From the NCBI RefSeq assembly GCF_033958435.1, contig NC_134137.1:240606501-240670500 (forward strand): a DNA stretch of 64,000 nt, read 5' to 3'. The DNA is from Carettochelys insculpta. Its lineage: Eukaryota > Chordata > Testudines > Carettochelyidae. The notes under the pieces were generated by a model. It was not told where the DNA came from and ran no database searches. It saw nothing but the letters and a program-made list of their open reading frames with translations. A program made the translations under genes and the position numbers. Positions 11,661 to 23,200 of the stretch are shown here, one piece after another. Position 1 is the first letter of the stretch. Each line of letters begins with the position of its first letter.

Positions 11661-11825
11661 GGAACTGGCGGGGACCGGATTGCACACGTGGCCAGGAGCG
11701 CGCAAGGGAGCGGCGCGCGCCGGCGCATGCGTGGTCCAGCAGAAACTGCTTGGAAGATCCGATCTGCGGCGCCGGGCAAGCCCGACACCTATTGTGGAGC
11801 ACCCACGGGGACACTCGAAGAAGAA
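11661..11825. repeat. DIRS right inverted terminal repeat
   Basis: This is the 5' end of the element on its coding strand. It matches the reverse complement of the left terminus over about 165 bases with scattered substitutions, many at CpG sites. It ends in ...CGAAGAAGAA directly before the host bases CCGTA. Confidence 0.88.
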
Positions 11826-12210
11826 CCGTATTTTCTGTAACTCTTATTTTAGGAACAGTGAACACAAAATGATTTGTAATATGATACATGCTTACTGCCA
11901 AGATGTTCACAAGCTTCTTACCTATTCTATTCCTTCACTCTTTGTGTGTGTTTGTACCGCTGTCTTCCTGACTGTCACTCCCAAACCTTCTCTTTCTGGA
12001 GGCCACTAAGAGGAGCTATAAAACTTTTCAAGATCACATTTTGTTTGCTATTTAGATATGCGCTGTTCATTTTTGTGCTTTTAGCTGTTCACCATTTATT
12101 GAAAATAATCAGGATTTAAAACAAACACTTTGCAATTATAGTTTCAGGAGCCACAAAGAAGTCCTTTAAGAGCTGCACGCTGCTTCAGAGCTGCAGGTTG
12201 CAGACCCCTG

Positions 12211-12984
12211 GTAGCAAACAGCAGAGATGAGGTGCTACCACAAGAACTACCAATAAAGACTGTTGTTTAGCTTCGGGAAACATGATTCAGATACTCATTT
12301 TTCTCACTGTATTTTAAACATGCCTTCAAAGACATTACTTGGGCTACCCTAAGCTCAGATGCCTTTAAAATTTAATTGACGTTAACATACAAACTTTGGC
12401 AGCCAAAGGAGTAACAAGGTCTTACTTAGGCAAACATTCAAGAGAATACTAAGAAGCACTACACTTCCTGAAATGGCATGTTTTCCAGGAGATGGAAAAA
12501 TTGATGCTCTGACTGTTTAGTTGTTAAAAAATCACATGGCCAGTGACCATTATGCACGGTAGGCATGTTACAACCCAGCTACTCTGGCCAAAATCCATAT
12601 CAGATAATCACATTCTGCCTACCAAAAAAGATTCCTCTGTAGTTTTAAAGAGACAAAGGAATTTCCTCTCTGAGTGCCTAAGCGCTGCCATTCTAGGTAC
12701 TTTTTGGCTTTCTCTAAGAAATACCTGGAACAGGAATTCTCTCTCATGCTGCAGACCACTACACAAGAGAAGAATTGTCTTGCCTCCAGACAACGCATCT
12801 CAAAATATTTTATCCGGAAGCCCACCAGCACTGACCCTGGCCACTTTGTGGGCTGAAGACCAGTGTGAGCTCTATCTTGTGGAAAGATTGCAGGAAGAAA
12901 ACCCAGTTCTCTATCCGCAAGGCACAAACTATCATCAACTGGGGACCTATCTTAGGTAATTATATGGTACCTAGTAATATAGTA
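12211..12984. other. Unassigned sequence
   Basis: Several overlapping open frames on both strands reach 60-138 codons around 12.54-12.96 kb, but none shows a motif or splice context, and the openness is shared by competing frames. No gene is called. Confidence 0.5.
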
Positions 12985-13130
12985 TGAGAGCGACTCACAA
13001 TCCTTAATGCATTTAGCCTCCAAACACCTTTAAGGTAAGGAAGCAATAAAATTGTATTGCATTTTACAGGTGGAGAACTGAGGAAATCAGATGTCAATTG
13101 ACCTGCCCAAAGTCACAGATGTAGAGTTTG
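12985..13130 (+). repeat. MIR-family SINE fragment
   Basis: The segment carries the MIR core pattern in order: GCATTTTACAGGTGGAGAAC, then TGAGGAAA, then CTGCCCAAAGTCACA. It is old and diverged. No tRNA head is clear. Confidence 0.65.
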
Positions 13131-13350
13131 TCTAGACATACGGCACTACAGCTTTACCATTGTAGCTCATTCATGAAAATGCCACTGTGTCAGTGGGAGA
13201 ACTTTACCCACTGGCATTGCTAATCCACCTCCACAGGAGGTGAGGTAATAGTTACGATAGTGGGAGAAGCTTTCCCATCCATACAGCATCGTCTAGTTCA
13301 GCTGATACAACTATGCCCATGGGGAGTGGATTTTCACATGCTGAGTGATG

Positions 13351-13459
13351 TCAAAACAAAAAAGCAGTCAAGTAGCACTTTAAAGGCTAACAAAATAATT
13401 TATTAGGTGAGCTTTCGTGGGACAGACCCACTTCTTCAGACCACAGCCATACCAGAACA
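13351..13459 (-). repeat. Penelope-like element 3' tail fragment
   Basis: Matches the tail of the PLE at 36.39 kb: TCAAAACAAAAAAGCAGTCA, then a CTTTAAAG segment, then GGTGAGCTTTCGTGGGACAG and ACCCACTTCTTCAGACC. Only the tail is present, as expected of a severely truncated copy. Confidence 0.8.
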
Positions 13460-13959
13460 TCAGTTTGTAATGTAGATCTGGCCATACCCTGTGACACAGC
13501 AGAGAAGAGAATCCAAATATTCCAAGTTCTAGCCTAAAATTCTAAAAACTGAACCAAGAGCTAAGGAGAAAACATATAGGATTCTTCAAATAAACATGAC
13601 ACTAACAACTTTCTGACAATTCTTAGGTTTTCCAAACAACTGGAAGGAAGACAAGGAAGAAGCATAGTACACCAACTTTCTGTAGTTCAGGAATGAACAG
13701 CTGCAAAATAAAAAAGAAACAAAAATTGAAAGTTTTCACACTGGCTTTGTTAGGAAAGCCTAAAAATGAAAAAATTAACTAACTGCAGAAATATCATATA
13801 GTGCTGTATTTAGAGCCCCAGCAATACATATCTGCTGGCATATAATATATATCCACATATTTAGCATTTCTCCTTAGTGTATTTGTTAACTTTCTGAATC
13901 CCTGCATTCAACCTCTTTAGAGATCAATATTAAATTGTCTATTCTGTGTGACAAGGCAA
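13460..13959. other. Unassigned AT-rich sequence
   Basis: No gene, clear repeat boundary or coding signal seen. Confidence 0.5.
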
Positions 13960-14640
13960 GGCTGGGAGGGGTAAGAACGAGGGAAAAGCAGGGCAGGCAA
14001 ACAAGCAGAGTGTGAGCTGCTGGGGAGGAAGCCACCCTGGGTCAATTGGGGCCAGTTGGTCCCACTTAGGCCTGCATTCAAAAGAACCCTTGCCCAGTAG
14101 GTGGGGGTTGGGCGGGGAAGGGAGGAAAAGAAAAGAAAACAGAACAGAGAAGCAAAGCACAGCAAAGGGAGTCTTCTAGAGGCAACAAAAGGAGGAGAGG
14201 AGTGCGCAGCCACAAGGAGCTAAAGCCCCTGCCCAGGAGGCCCTGAGATTTGGTATAAGGCCAAGCAGGCTGAACTCACAGGAGGAGCCAAGCCAGCAGT
14301 GGGGTGTGGGGGGGGGACAGGCTGCTGCTGCTACTGCCACTGCCACGACCACTACCTAGAGGAGGTACGGGGGGGGGGGGGAGAGGAACCGTCTGAGGAA
14401 GTGGCCCAGGGAAGAGCTGCGGTGCTCATAACGAGGGGAGTCCTCCCCCATCACCAGCAGCCACACAGGGTCCCTGGGTCGGAACCCAGAACAAGTGGGT
14501 GGGGCCCAGGTTCCCCCAAGAACACCATCTCCCCTACTTCCCCCGTCTCTAGGGCACCGGTCTCCTGGCTGTAGGAGAGTGGACTAAACAGGGGCCTGGA
14601 GCCTGGGAGCCAGGCCAGCCTTGCCACATCTGATACTGAG
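13960..14640. other. GC-rich block, probably an old repeat
   Basis: An abrupt GC-rich stretch in AT-rich surroundings, with G runs (near 14.31 and 14.37 kb) and CTG/CCA triplet clusters. Open frames on both strands look compositional. It resembles the long GC-rich parts of LTR elements, but no terminal repeats were found, so the class is open. Confidence 0.35.
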
Positions 14641-16369
14641 GACACATTTGCTAAGTGGAAGCAGTTGTATAACTGTTTGCATCCTCTGTAGGTTGCCTTC
14701 TGTATCTTCACAGCAGTTGGATGTCTACCCTGCTTTCAGTAAAGCCCACCTTCCTACAGGTGTACACATGACTATCATTTTTCTCCTCTGTTTTGCTACC
14801 TCCTCTACAGAGGGCCAATAATGCTGGTACTCTCATGTGGAAGGGAACCCAAAGAATTCACAATACAGGAGTATCCAAGTAGGATCACATAAGCCAGAAA
14901 TATAAGAAACCTATAAGATGATTGAATTTTTTAACCTGTTGAGTGCAGGATATAAATACTGACAAAGGACACAATGCATCCATCCATAAGATCATGCAGG
15001 ACACCTCTGGCCAACACATATGCAGAGAAGCTTGAATTTTGTTCACATATTCCTGTCTCAAAGTAAATCACCTAAGGGAATTTTGTTGCCTTTACACAAA
15101 ATTGCATGTTCCATTGTAAACTCTACTCTGAAGGTGTAGTTGCAGTGTATGCTAAAGACCTGCAATGAACAGTGATGGAGGAGGGTGTAAATTTCGAAAA
15201 GCAAAGGGACTCTAGCCAAAAAAATCATCATCTTACATCTGACCACCTGTTCAGAGCAGACTTGTTAACAGGCAGACAGACGAAATAAACAGGAAAATAC
15301 AATTTGTAGCGCTTATTCTCAAGTCAGGTTCTTTCTAATTCTGCTTTTGAGAAAGAAGGAAAGAGTAGGTCACCTAAATACAATCTCTGTGATGATCTAC
15401 ATTTTATCATTTGCCATAAACTGGGAACAACAAAGATATCTTTGTCTAACCCTGACAGAGGGAAGGTTTGATGTTGACAAGCTTGTCTCTCTCTGGTCTG
15501 GTAAAATACCTTTAGACAACTATTCAGATGGAACCAGAGAAGTGAATTCAATTGGCAAACTAAATCTTTCAGTGACGGTGATGCTCAGAGAGGAGACACT
15601 ATAAAACAGGCATCAATTTTTGTTATTGCTAGTTTTCTTAAAAGATTTCCTATTTGGAAGGTAAGTTACCAGGTTTAGTCCTCTGAGTAGAGAATTTTGA
15701 TTGGTCACATATTTGCACCTGTGCAGAACTGGTGCAAAAAAGACTACACAAGATACACAAAGGACCTGATTTTTTCCATTGCATTGTATCAGTTTTCAAA
15801 GAATTCAGAGCACCTTGGATAGAAGACACAATGTAAGAGGCATTAGTATTGTGGAGATGTGGGTAGGATGGCAGAAGGTTGCATTTTGCAGATATAATAT
15901 TTCACAGAAAGGCGTTCATGGAAGCATCCTATTAACCTGCAAATGCAGGGAATTAAAACACCACGAAGTAACGGAATTTATACAGAGCCTTTTAATGCAG
16001 CCAACATCCACCCTTTGAGATCACCCCACAGTTGTGAAGACATGTATAAAGAACTGGAAAAAACGCATTAAAATGTTTAAACAAAAGCATGTTGAAACGT
16101 GTAGTGCAGTCATGATGCTTAGAGGAATCCTATTTTCTATTAGCTTGGTACAATTGAGAGGCAAAATTTACTCTCCATCCATCCAAACTACAAACCTACA
16201 GCTAGATAACCTGGGAGTGCTGAGCACTGGGACCAATTTTATTATTAAAATTATTAATGTATATAAATGCTGTTCACATAAGCACCTGTCCAACATGAAA
16301 AAATAAACATGTAAAGAGTGGCAAGCCCTATCAAAAGGCTTAACATCTAAAGTCACAGGAGTACACAAA
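14641..16369. other. Unassigned sequence
   Basis: AT-rich with only short open frames (under 100 codons) and no domain signature on either strand. Confidence 0.5.
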
Positions 16370-16735
16370 GGCTGTGTCTACCCTAGCAAGTTCTTTCGAA
16401 AGAAGGGGACTCTTTTGAAAAATCCCACAGAGCATCTACACAAAAAGCGTTTTTTCTAAAGTAAAAATCAAAAGAATGTGACATTCCTTTTGAAACCGCT
16501 TTTCCTTTCCCGCATCAGGAAGAGCGCCCCCACCCCCGCCAAAAGAGCAGTCCTCATGGCGCCTGATTTTTCAATCCCTGGCCTGTTCTTTCAAAAGAGC
16601 AGGGGCTGCAGGTACTCTCTCTTTCTAAAGAGCAGATCACTCTTTTGATCTACTTTTCTGCGCATGGATGCACTCTTTTGAAACAAGTGCTTTTGGAAAG
16701 ATCTTCTGAAAGATCTTTGTAGAGTAGACATGGCC
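16370..16735. mobile_element. Harbinger-type MITE, 366 bp
   Basis: Inverted ends GGCTGTGTCTACCCTA and, on the other strand, GGCCATGTCTACTCTA are flanked by AAA on both sides (16367-16369 and 16736-16738), a 3-bp duplication as in PIF/Harbinger elements. The interior repeats CTTTTGA/TCAAAAG units and has no coding capacity. Confidence 0.7.
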
Positions 16736-17921
16736 AAAGAGGCATGGAACTGATTCAAAGTGAAGAGCAGTCCTTATAGCATGATTTCTTCACAGAGCAG
16801 CTTAATTCTCAGAAGTGACTGGGAGAAGAGGGATGAGAAAACATTAATTAGCAGTGTGACAGGCAGCAACGTTGCCATAAAAATGCCTGACTGAATAGGA
16901 GAGAACAATAAGCACAGTCAAGAGAGCCTGGCTGGAGTGTAGCGAATGGGAGGAGATGAAGGTGCAGGGGTGGATCTGTTCAATACTCTGCCATGCCCAC
17001 CCATATCTCCTAAGGTCTAGACAGGGAACTGGAAGTGGCTATGAAGAGAAAGATATGGTCAGGCTCAAATCTGAAAGTGAAGAATAACCTGGTTTCCTCA
17101 GGAATGGCACTAAAAAGTAGAGGAGGAATATTTGCCCACCATTAAAAGCAACTACTTTGCTCATACTCCTCCTCTAGCTCTTAGCCAGTTACACTCCTTC
17201 TGTGTTTCAAAAACATACCTATGGCTTAACTGCAAATATGCTCAACTTCAAGTGCCTTTTTCGGAATACACTTGCTGTTCATTGGCATTTACAAGCGATT
17301 TTATGCTGACAGCTAATTTTCATTTTCAGCTGTAGCTTGTTTGTCCACACTGAACGCTCCATCAGGCCAAGATTTTTAAGTACTGGTTAAATCAGATCAG
17401 CAGATTGTCTATAAAACCAGTAAGTCACACAACATCTAGGAGTCTTCCACATGCCTGAACTTAAGCACTGAGAAGCAGCCAGGTAGCCCATGCTCCTCAT
17501 ACCCAGCCACAACTTTTGTTGCAGTGTAGGTTCTCCAGTGCTATCTCCCTTTTCTGCTCTGGATCCAAACAAAACACCAGCTCTGCCATGTAGAACACAT
17601 TGTGGCCATGTCTCCCTACCGATAACATATTTAAAAAAAAAAAAAAAAGCCAGAAAAACAAATGAAGGGGAAGTCTCACTTGGCACATGCCACATTCCCA
17701 TCAAGTGAACTGACAATCCTAATCCACAAAGACTAAGGTCAGCCTCCCCTCCCCTCAGAGCACATCCATCAAGAGAGCAAGTCAGGGAGACACTTGCATT
17801 GAACTGAGGAACACTAACTAGTAGGCTTCATGGCCAATTCCAAAAAAAGAACTCAACAAAAAGAAACATACCACAGGGTCCATATGCCCAAGAAACATCC
17901 AAGCCAGTCTTAGATATAGTA
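16736..17921. other. Unassigned sequence with an A19 run
   Basis: No gene seen. A poly(A) run lies near 17.63-17.65 kb without a recognisable retroposed body upstream. Confidence 0.5.
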
Positions 17922-18170
17922 CAGTAGGGTCTTCAGATTCTTGAACTTAATGTTCGCAAATTCAATTATTCACAAGCAGCCAAGTGGCCGCTTCCCCTGA
18001 GGCCCCAGGGCGTGGAGCACCAGCAGCTGCTGCTTCCCCCAGGCACCAAAGCTTGGACAGCCAGCAGCTGCTGCTTCCCTAGGACCCCGGGGCAGGCTGT
18101 CGTATTCGCAAAATTCAACATTCATGAGGATTCTCAATATAGAACCCTTGAGAAGGTTGAGACCCTACTG
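17922..18170. mobile_element. pogo/Tigger-like MITE, 249 bp
   Basis: Perfect 11-base inverted ends, CAGTAGGGTCT at the left and AGACCCTACTG at the right, each bordered by TA (17920-17921 and 18171-18172), the target duplication of the Tc1/mariner/pogo group. The interior carries a GC-rich insert with two related CAGCAGCTGCTGCTTCCC units. Non-autonomous. Confidence 0.8.
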
Positions 18171-18237
18171 TATAAATGTGTGAAAGAGGGAAAAAAAAAA
18201 AAAAAAAAAATAGAAGGAGCCGTGCTAGTCTACACAC

Positions 18238-18487
18238 TATCAAAACAAAAAGCAGTCAAGTAGCACTTTAAAGACGAGCAAAATAATTTATTAGGTGAGC
18301 TTTCGTGGGACAGACCCACTTCTTCAGACCATAGCCAGACCAGAAGAGACTCAATATTGAGTCTGTCAATATTGAGTCTGTTCTGGTATGGCTACGGTCT
18401 GAAGAAGTGGGTCTGTCCCACGAAAGCTCACCTAATAAATTATTTTGTTCGTCTTTAAAATGCTACTTGACTGCTTTTTGTTTTGAT
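18238..18487. repeat. Two PLE tails in tail-to-tail inverted arrangement
   Basis: The arms 18238-18360 and 18366-18487 are inverted copies of the same PLE 3' tail, each containing GGTGAGCTTTCGTGGGACAG or its complement, with about six mismatches over ~122 bases. A poly(A) run of about 20 bases precedes the left arm. As single-stranded nucleic acid this would fold into one long hairpin. Confidence 0.88.
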
Positions 18488-19691
18488 AGGAAAAAAAATG
18501 TGTTTTGGCTACAGAACAGATGCAAGCAAGTTTCTTGCTGACGACCAAAGCTGAAATTCAGACTGACCTTGGACAAGTCGTTTATGTAAAGATTTTTTTT
18601 TCCTTATAAACTATTTTGGAGATATAAACACTGGATAAAACAGTGAGAAGATAAGGGCCTGCATCTCACAGCCTTCAGCAGCACAGGATGCATAAATTGC
18701 CATGGAAATTAAATATTATTGAACAGCAGAATATTTGTTTTGAAAAAGACAGTGGGTACTGTTGCATATAAAGGCTGGATTCTTTTATATTTAAATAGTG
18801 GGCTATTATCAGGGATGAGAGACTGATGTTTCAGAATACTTTTGTGATGTTACACACTTGTGAGGTGAATTTAAGGATAATTAAAATAACACCCTAGATA
18901 CTCAAGTTCTCTATTCAGTCTCTTTCAACGGTACAATGTAGACAGTAACAATGTTTTCCATGCCCATATACCTTAATCCTGACTTTGGGAACTGTTGCAC
19001 TGAGAAATTGATGGCCACTAAACTACACTATAGTTTAAATGTTTGCTAGTTACTAAAATAAAGGTGGTTGTTGAAACTTCCTCATCTTGTTCATACAAGC
19101 TCTGCACTGCTTGAGAATTAAAAGGAATGCTAGACAGTCAGTCGCAAACATAAACAATTCTATTGCTATTGGTAGAGTCCAATGGCCTGGTTTCAGATGT
19201 ATGCTGTGATCATTACATAGTCCTGAAATACAGCTAATCTTGTCTGAGCCCAAGGAGCATAAAGTCCTCTGTAGTAAATTAGGACTTCCGTCTGTGGGAA
19301 TGTATGGTACACCTCATAAAACTAACAGATCATGTCCTGAGACTATGACTAAAACTGAAATAACTCTAGGGTATTTTAAAATGTGGAGGGAAATAGATCA
19401 GTCAATGACTAGATATTTCAGGGGATGTGGAGAAATTCTCCACGACTTGAATCAGGTGTGCTGTCAATTTGGTGGTATCTGGAGTCCCACAGATTTGCAA
19501 CTAAGTTGACAGGCTCTGCAGAATTTGACTAAGTTTTCTATCTCAGGACAGTGCATAAATTATCTGGAATCTCTGGTTTAAACAAAAAAAGGATGTGCTC
19601 ATTCTGAATAAAAACAAAGACACGAGCATAGACTGCAACAGGTTCTGTGAAAGGCAATCATCTCAGAGGAGTTGCCCCAGAGTAACCAGTA
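18488..19691. other. Unassigned sequence
   Basis: AT-rich, no gene or bounded repeat identified. Confidence 0.5.
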
Positions 19692-20250
19692 CAGTAAACC
19701 CTTGAAATGCGTGATTACGAGTTGTGCTTAACTTGCAGTAATGTGAGTTAAGTGCAACTCAGAATCTTGCTCCCCCAGCCCTGGGCAACCCCCACCGGCC
19801 CCACACAGCCCCCAGATCAACCCTCCTGGCCCTGGTCTCCCCCACCAGCACGTGGCTCCAGCGCACGCACACGCACGCATGCACCCTCTAGCTCATCACC
19901 TGAGCAGAGCTCCAGCTCACCACCCGCTGCATGTGGCTCCGGCTCAACCCCCGCACTCCATGTCAAACCCACTGAGCATGGCTCTGGCTCAACTCCACCA
20001 CCCCACACCCATCCTGCAGCCCTAACCCATCCTAGGCTTAACCCCCCACCTCCCCTCACAACCCCAACCCACCGCAAGACTTAACCCTCTCCAACAGCCC
20101 CACCCAACCCCAGGACTTACATTGTTTGCCGCTTCCCCAGCTGCGGAGCATGCATTCCACTGGAGAAAAAAGCCACCCCGACTCACACAAAATTCGAGTT
20201 ATGCAAGGATGTGTGGGAAAGCAATCCTCAGGTAACCAGAAGGACTACTG
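19692..20250. mobile_element. pogo/Tigger-like MITE with GC-rich cargo, 559 bp
   Basis: The left end begins CAGTAAACCCTTG and the right end, on the other strand, begins CAGTAGTCCTTCTGG. TA borders both sides (19690-19691, 20251-20252). The centre (about 19.76-20.15 kb) is a C-rich, degenerate array of CCCCCA and GGCTC words unlike the flanks. The open frames there are compositional. A related fragment lies at about 56.4-56.6 kb. Confidence 0.6.
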
Positions 20251-23200
20251 TACAGAAAAGGTGATATGTATTTACAGTCAATGACCTGGAATAGGCAGTC
20301 TCTTCTTACACCTGTAACTCAGAGTCCTGACTAGACCAGAGGCTTGTTTTAATTTCTTCCTGAAGACACAAGCTGATGAAGTCTTTGGAGACGTACAAGC
20401 AGATCCACAGAGACAGAAAAATAAATGCAAGAAGAGGTGTGACATGCCAAGCAGCCAGAATTAGAGATTTCCGCTGAAGAGAATCAAAGCTAGTAATTAA
20501 ATGGTTTTGTCCAAAGGGGAATATATTGGCTCCAGTGCCAGACTGCAGAGCTACCAGTGTCTGTGGTTCCATGTGAATACCACATCTGCTAGAAAAGCAG
20601 ACATCCCATTTCTTTGCTGCCCACAAGCCCACAGGTAAAAGCAGTCAGGTTGCAACTTTTCTCAGCAAGAGAAAACCAAAGCATTCTCTTAGTTCCACTT
20701 ACAAAATTGGGCAGAAATAATCAATCCAGGAGTCAAGTTTCCTGTGGTAGACAAAACATTCAGGATGATGGTCACATTCACTGTCTGGAGATCAGGACAA
20801 CCCCAATCACTTCCTGGACATGTTAGATAAAGCACCTGGGCACTACACATCAATTACATTAAAAAATGGTTCAACAATGAATTAAGAGCTTTGCAGAGAC
20901 TGGCTTATGAAATGCCACTGGAACCCAACAAATCAATGTGTTTCGCTGGCCATGCACTGAACCGTGCTTATGTTACATGGCTAAAAGCAGAAATTCCACA
21001 GATGTATAAACAAATCCAGAGGTGAAATCCTGGCCTCCGTAAAATCAGTGAGAGTTCTGGCAATGACTTCAACCAAGGCAAGATTTCAACACAAGGGAAG
21101 TCAGCCTGTAAGAAGAACGAGAATGCCTCCATTTCACATCCAGCCTTGGCAGCTATAAAGAAGTCAGTCAACAATATTAGTCCTGTTGTAGTTTCTTTAA
21201 GCCGTAGTTTCATTTTTGCCATAAATTGTATAAGTGCCTGAAGTGAGATGCCTCTGAATATTTAAACAACAAAACACATACATCCCTCACATTTAAAAGA
21301 ACACCTTGGAGCAAAGCTCAGGGTGCACAGTTACTGAAGGGCCATCCCAAAACAGGTGGAAAAGGTGACTCATTTCCTCTTTTCTGACACTGCTGGAATG
21401 CCAGACAGGAAGAGAAAATTAGAAACTGAGCTCTGCTTTCTGTAAGACACATGGAGATGCTGGTACTTCCAAGAAACACGTGACGGTAGGGAATTATATA
21501 GCTGGAATCAAACATGCTGGAGTAACATTTGTGACTACAGAGTCTGAGAAGAGCTGTGTGTTTTAATTTAACATTCTCTATACCTGTGAAAAGTACAGAC
21601 TATTCTATCTGAATATGTATACTGCATCCACTGCTGTGGTATCTGCACCTCAATGTCATCTTATAGCATTAGTACAGACAGCCACCATATATGGTGAAAT
21701 GGTATAATATTAAACTGACTCTAGATCACTAAAACAAAGCTGGCTATTGAAGCTTCCATCTCTTGCCAGATTGCCCTTGGAGTGCTTGGAAATTAAGGCA
21801 AAGCTATTAATAAGATGTGTTATATTTTAAACTAGCAACTAATACAACAGACAAAGATTGGCATCTGCTGTCAGTACTGTCATTCAACCCTTGGCATCTT
21901 CACTAAAGACGTTAACGATGGTACCAGTTACAGTCAATTGTACACTGGTGGTAACGGTGCACTAGATGAACTGAGACCAATTCACTTCACATATACCACC
22001 AAGGAGCTATTAAATGGAACCAAACATAGGCTACCACCAACTCAGACTGTCTCCCTTTCTTAACCCTCTGAAATGCTCAACTCTACAGCACACTGATATT
22101 CTTCCGCTAATAGAGAAAGGAAAGAGTCACCCAAGAATCCGCTTTTAGCATAGTGATCGCGCTCTCTCTCTCTCCCCCTCCCCCCCACAGCAGGAATATT
22201 GTGGGAATGAACCAAACAGCATTTCAGCAGAGGATACAGCATTCCTTTACAGATGCTACAAGTGAAAGTAACAAAACAAGACATTGAGGTACAATAACCC
22301 AGCTTGTGGAGAAGTAAGTTTTACTCACTGCGAGTAAGGATGGAAGAATCTAGCCTTTTGTGATTATTCACCCTCTTGCATTCCAGATTCTATGCATGTG
22401 TATGCAGATGATTGTATGTACCATTAAATCTTGTGAACAAGAGAAAAAACAGTATCACCATAAGCCTGCACATGCTTGTCGACAGTTGTCAGAAATTCTT
22501 GCCAAATCTTCAATAGTGCCCAAATGTTTTATTAAAACAAATTTAGTCAAAAAGAAAAGGATTCGCAGCACTCCCAAAATTACTCAACAGTAAATTAATT
22601 ACATGGTCTAACCATGATTTGTCCTAGCTGCAAGGATGTACTGTTGATTATTTACTGTGCAGGGACCCTCTTAAACATGATTTTTGATACTATGTTCTGC
22701 ATAAAGATAAAGCCCAAGAACTATTATCTTTTCTGAAGGACCATTAGCAATTTGGAAGCACTAATTTAAAATAATGCATTGAAAAAAGTCAAAACAGGAG
22801 AAAATGTGAACTCAGATGGTGTCAGAAAAAAAAAAAAAAAAAAAAGGAAGCGCCATGCTTTGCAAAACAAAAAACTGAATGGGGAGCTATAATACAGAGC
22901 AGAAGCCTCTGCTACCAATACTGTCTGTAGCAGCAAAATGAAAATGAATCTGTGCCAGCTGTTGCTGAGGACCAGAGCTAGCACTGCAGTGCCTACTGTG
23001 TATTTTAAGCCAGGCTGGAATTATGTTAGTACCTCCAGGAACTATGTGACAATAATCCAAACAGGAGTTCAGGTTCCTTCACACAGACAGATCAGGACAG
23101 GCAAGAGTAAAGACATCAGAATGATTGGTGTAGCTAATTTCTAAGACAATGAACTTTCATTCTTATGGGATAAGCGACTATTCATTACAAGGCTGGCAAC

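Larger units (their letters stand above)
5651..11825 (-). mobile_element. DIRS-type tyrosine-recombinase retrotransposon, nearly full length
   Basis: A 6175-bp element read on the minus strand in the order gag, RT/RNase H, tyrosine recombinase. DIRS elements integrate a circular DNA copy with a tyrosine recombinase, so they leave no target duplication and carry inverted ends plus an internal complementary region. All of this is visible. The ends are inverted copies of one another (5651-5844 against 11661-11825). The region 5914-6014 is the reverse complement of both ends joined head to tail, with the join at 5974/5975, which fixes both termini. The related hAT copy at 61.73 kb has an uninterrupted target (TCAAACCGTA); here it is split as TCAAA | element | CCGTA with nothing duplicated. 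The coding frames carry several stops and shifts, so this copy cannot be autonomous. Confidence 0.92.
5527..12210. mobile_element. hAT-like DNA transposon remnant hosting the DIRS insertion
   Basis: The left end reads CAGGGGTCGACAACC and the right end is its near complement, GGTTGCAGACCCCTG, which fits the CAGGGGT-type termini of hAT elements. The interior on both sides of the DIRS insertion (5542-5650 and 11826-12195) aligns with a second copy on the opposite strand at about 61.50-61.82 kb, so this is a real repeat family. No transposase is left, so it is non-autonomous or internally deleted. The 8-bp flanks (5519-5526 and 12211-12218) agree at only four positions, so the target duplication is not proven and the ends rest on the inverted termini alone. 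Confidence 0.55.

Noticed and set aside
5519..12218. An 8-bp target duplication of the outer hAT-like element
   Set aside because: The flanks GTACAGCA and GTAGCAAA agree at only four of eight positions, which is not enough.
12543..12959. A 138-codon plus-strand open frame
   Set aside because: Overlapping frames on both strands are open as well, there is no splice context, and no domain is visible.
19752..20084. A proline-rich 110-codon gene
   Set aside because: It is the C-rich array inside a TA-flanked MITE, without start context or conserved parts.
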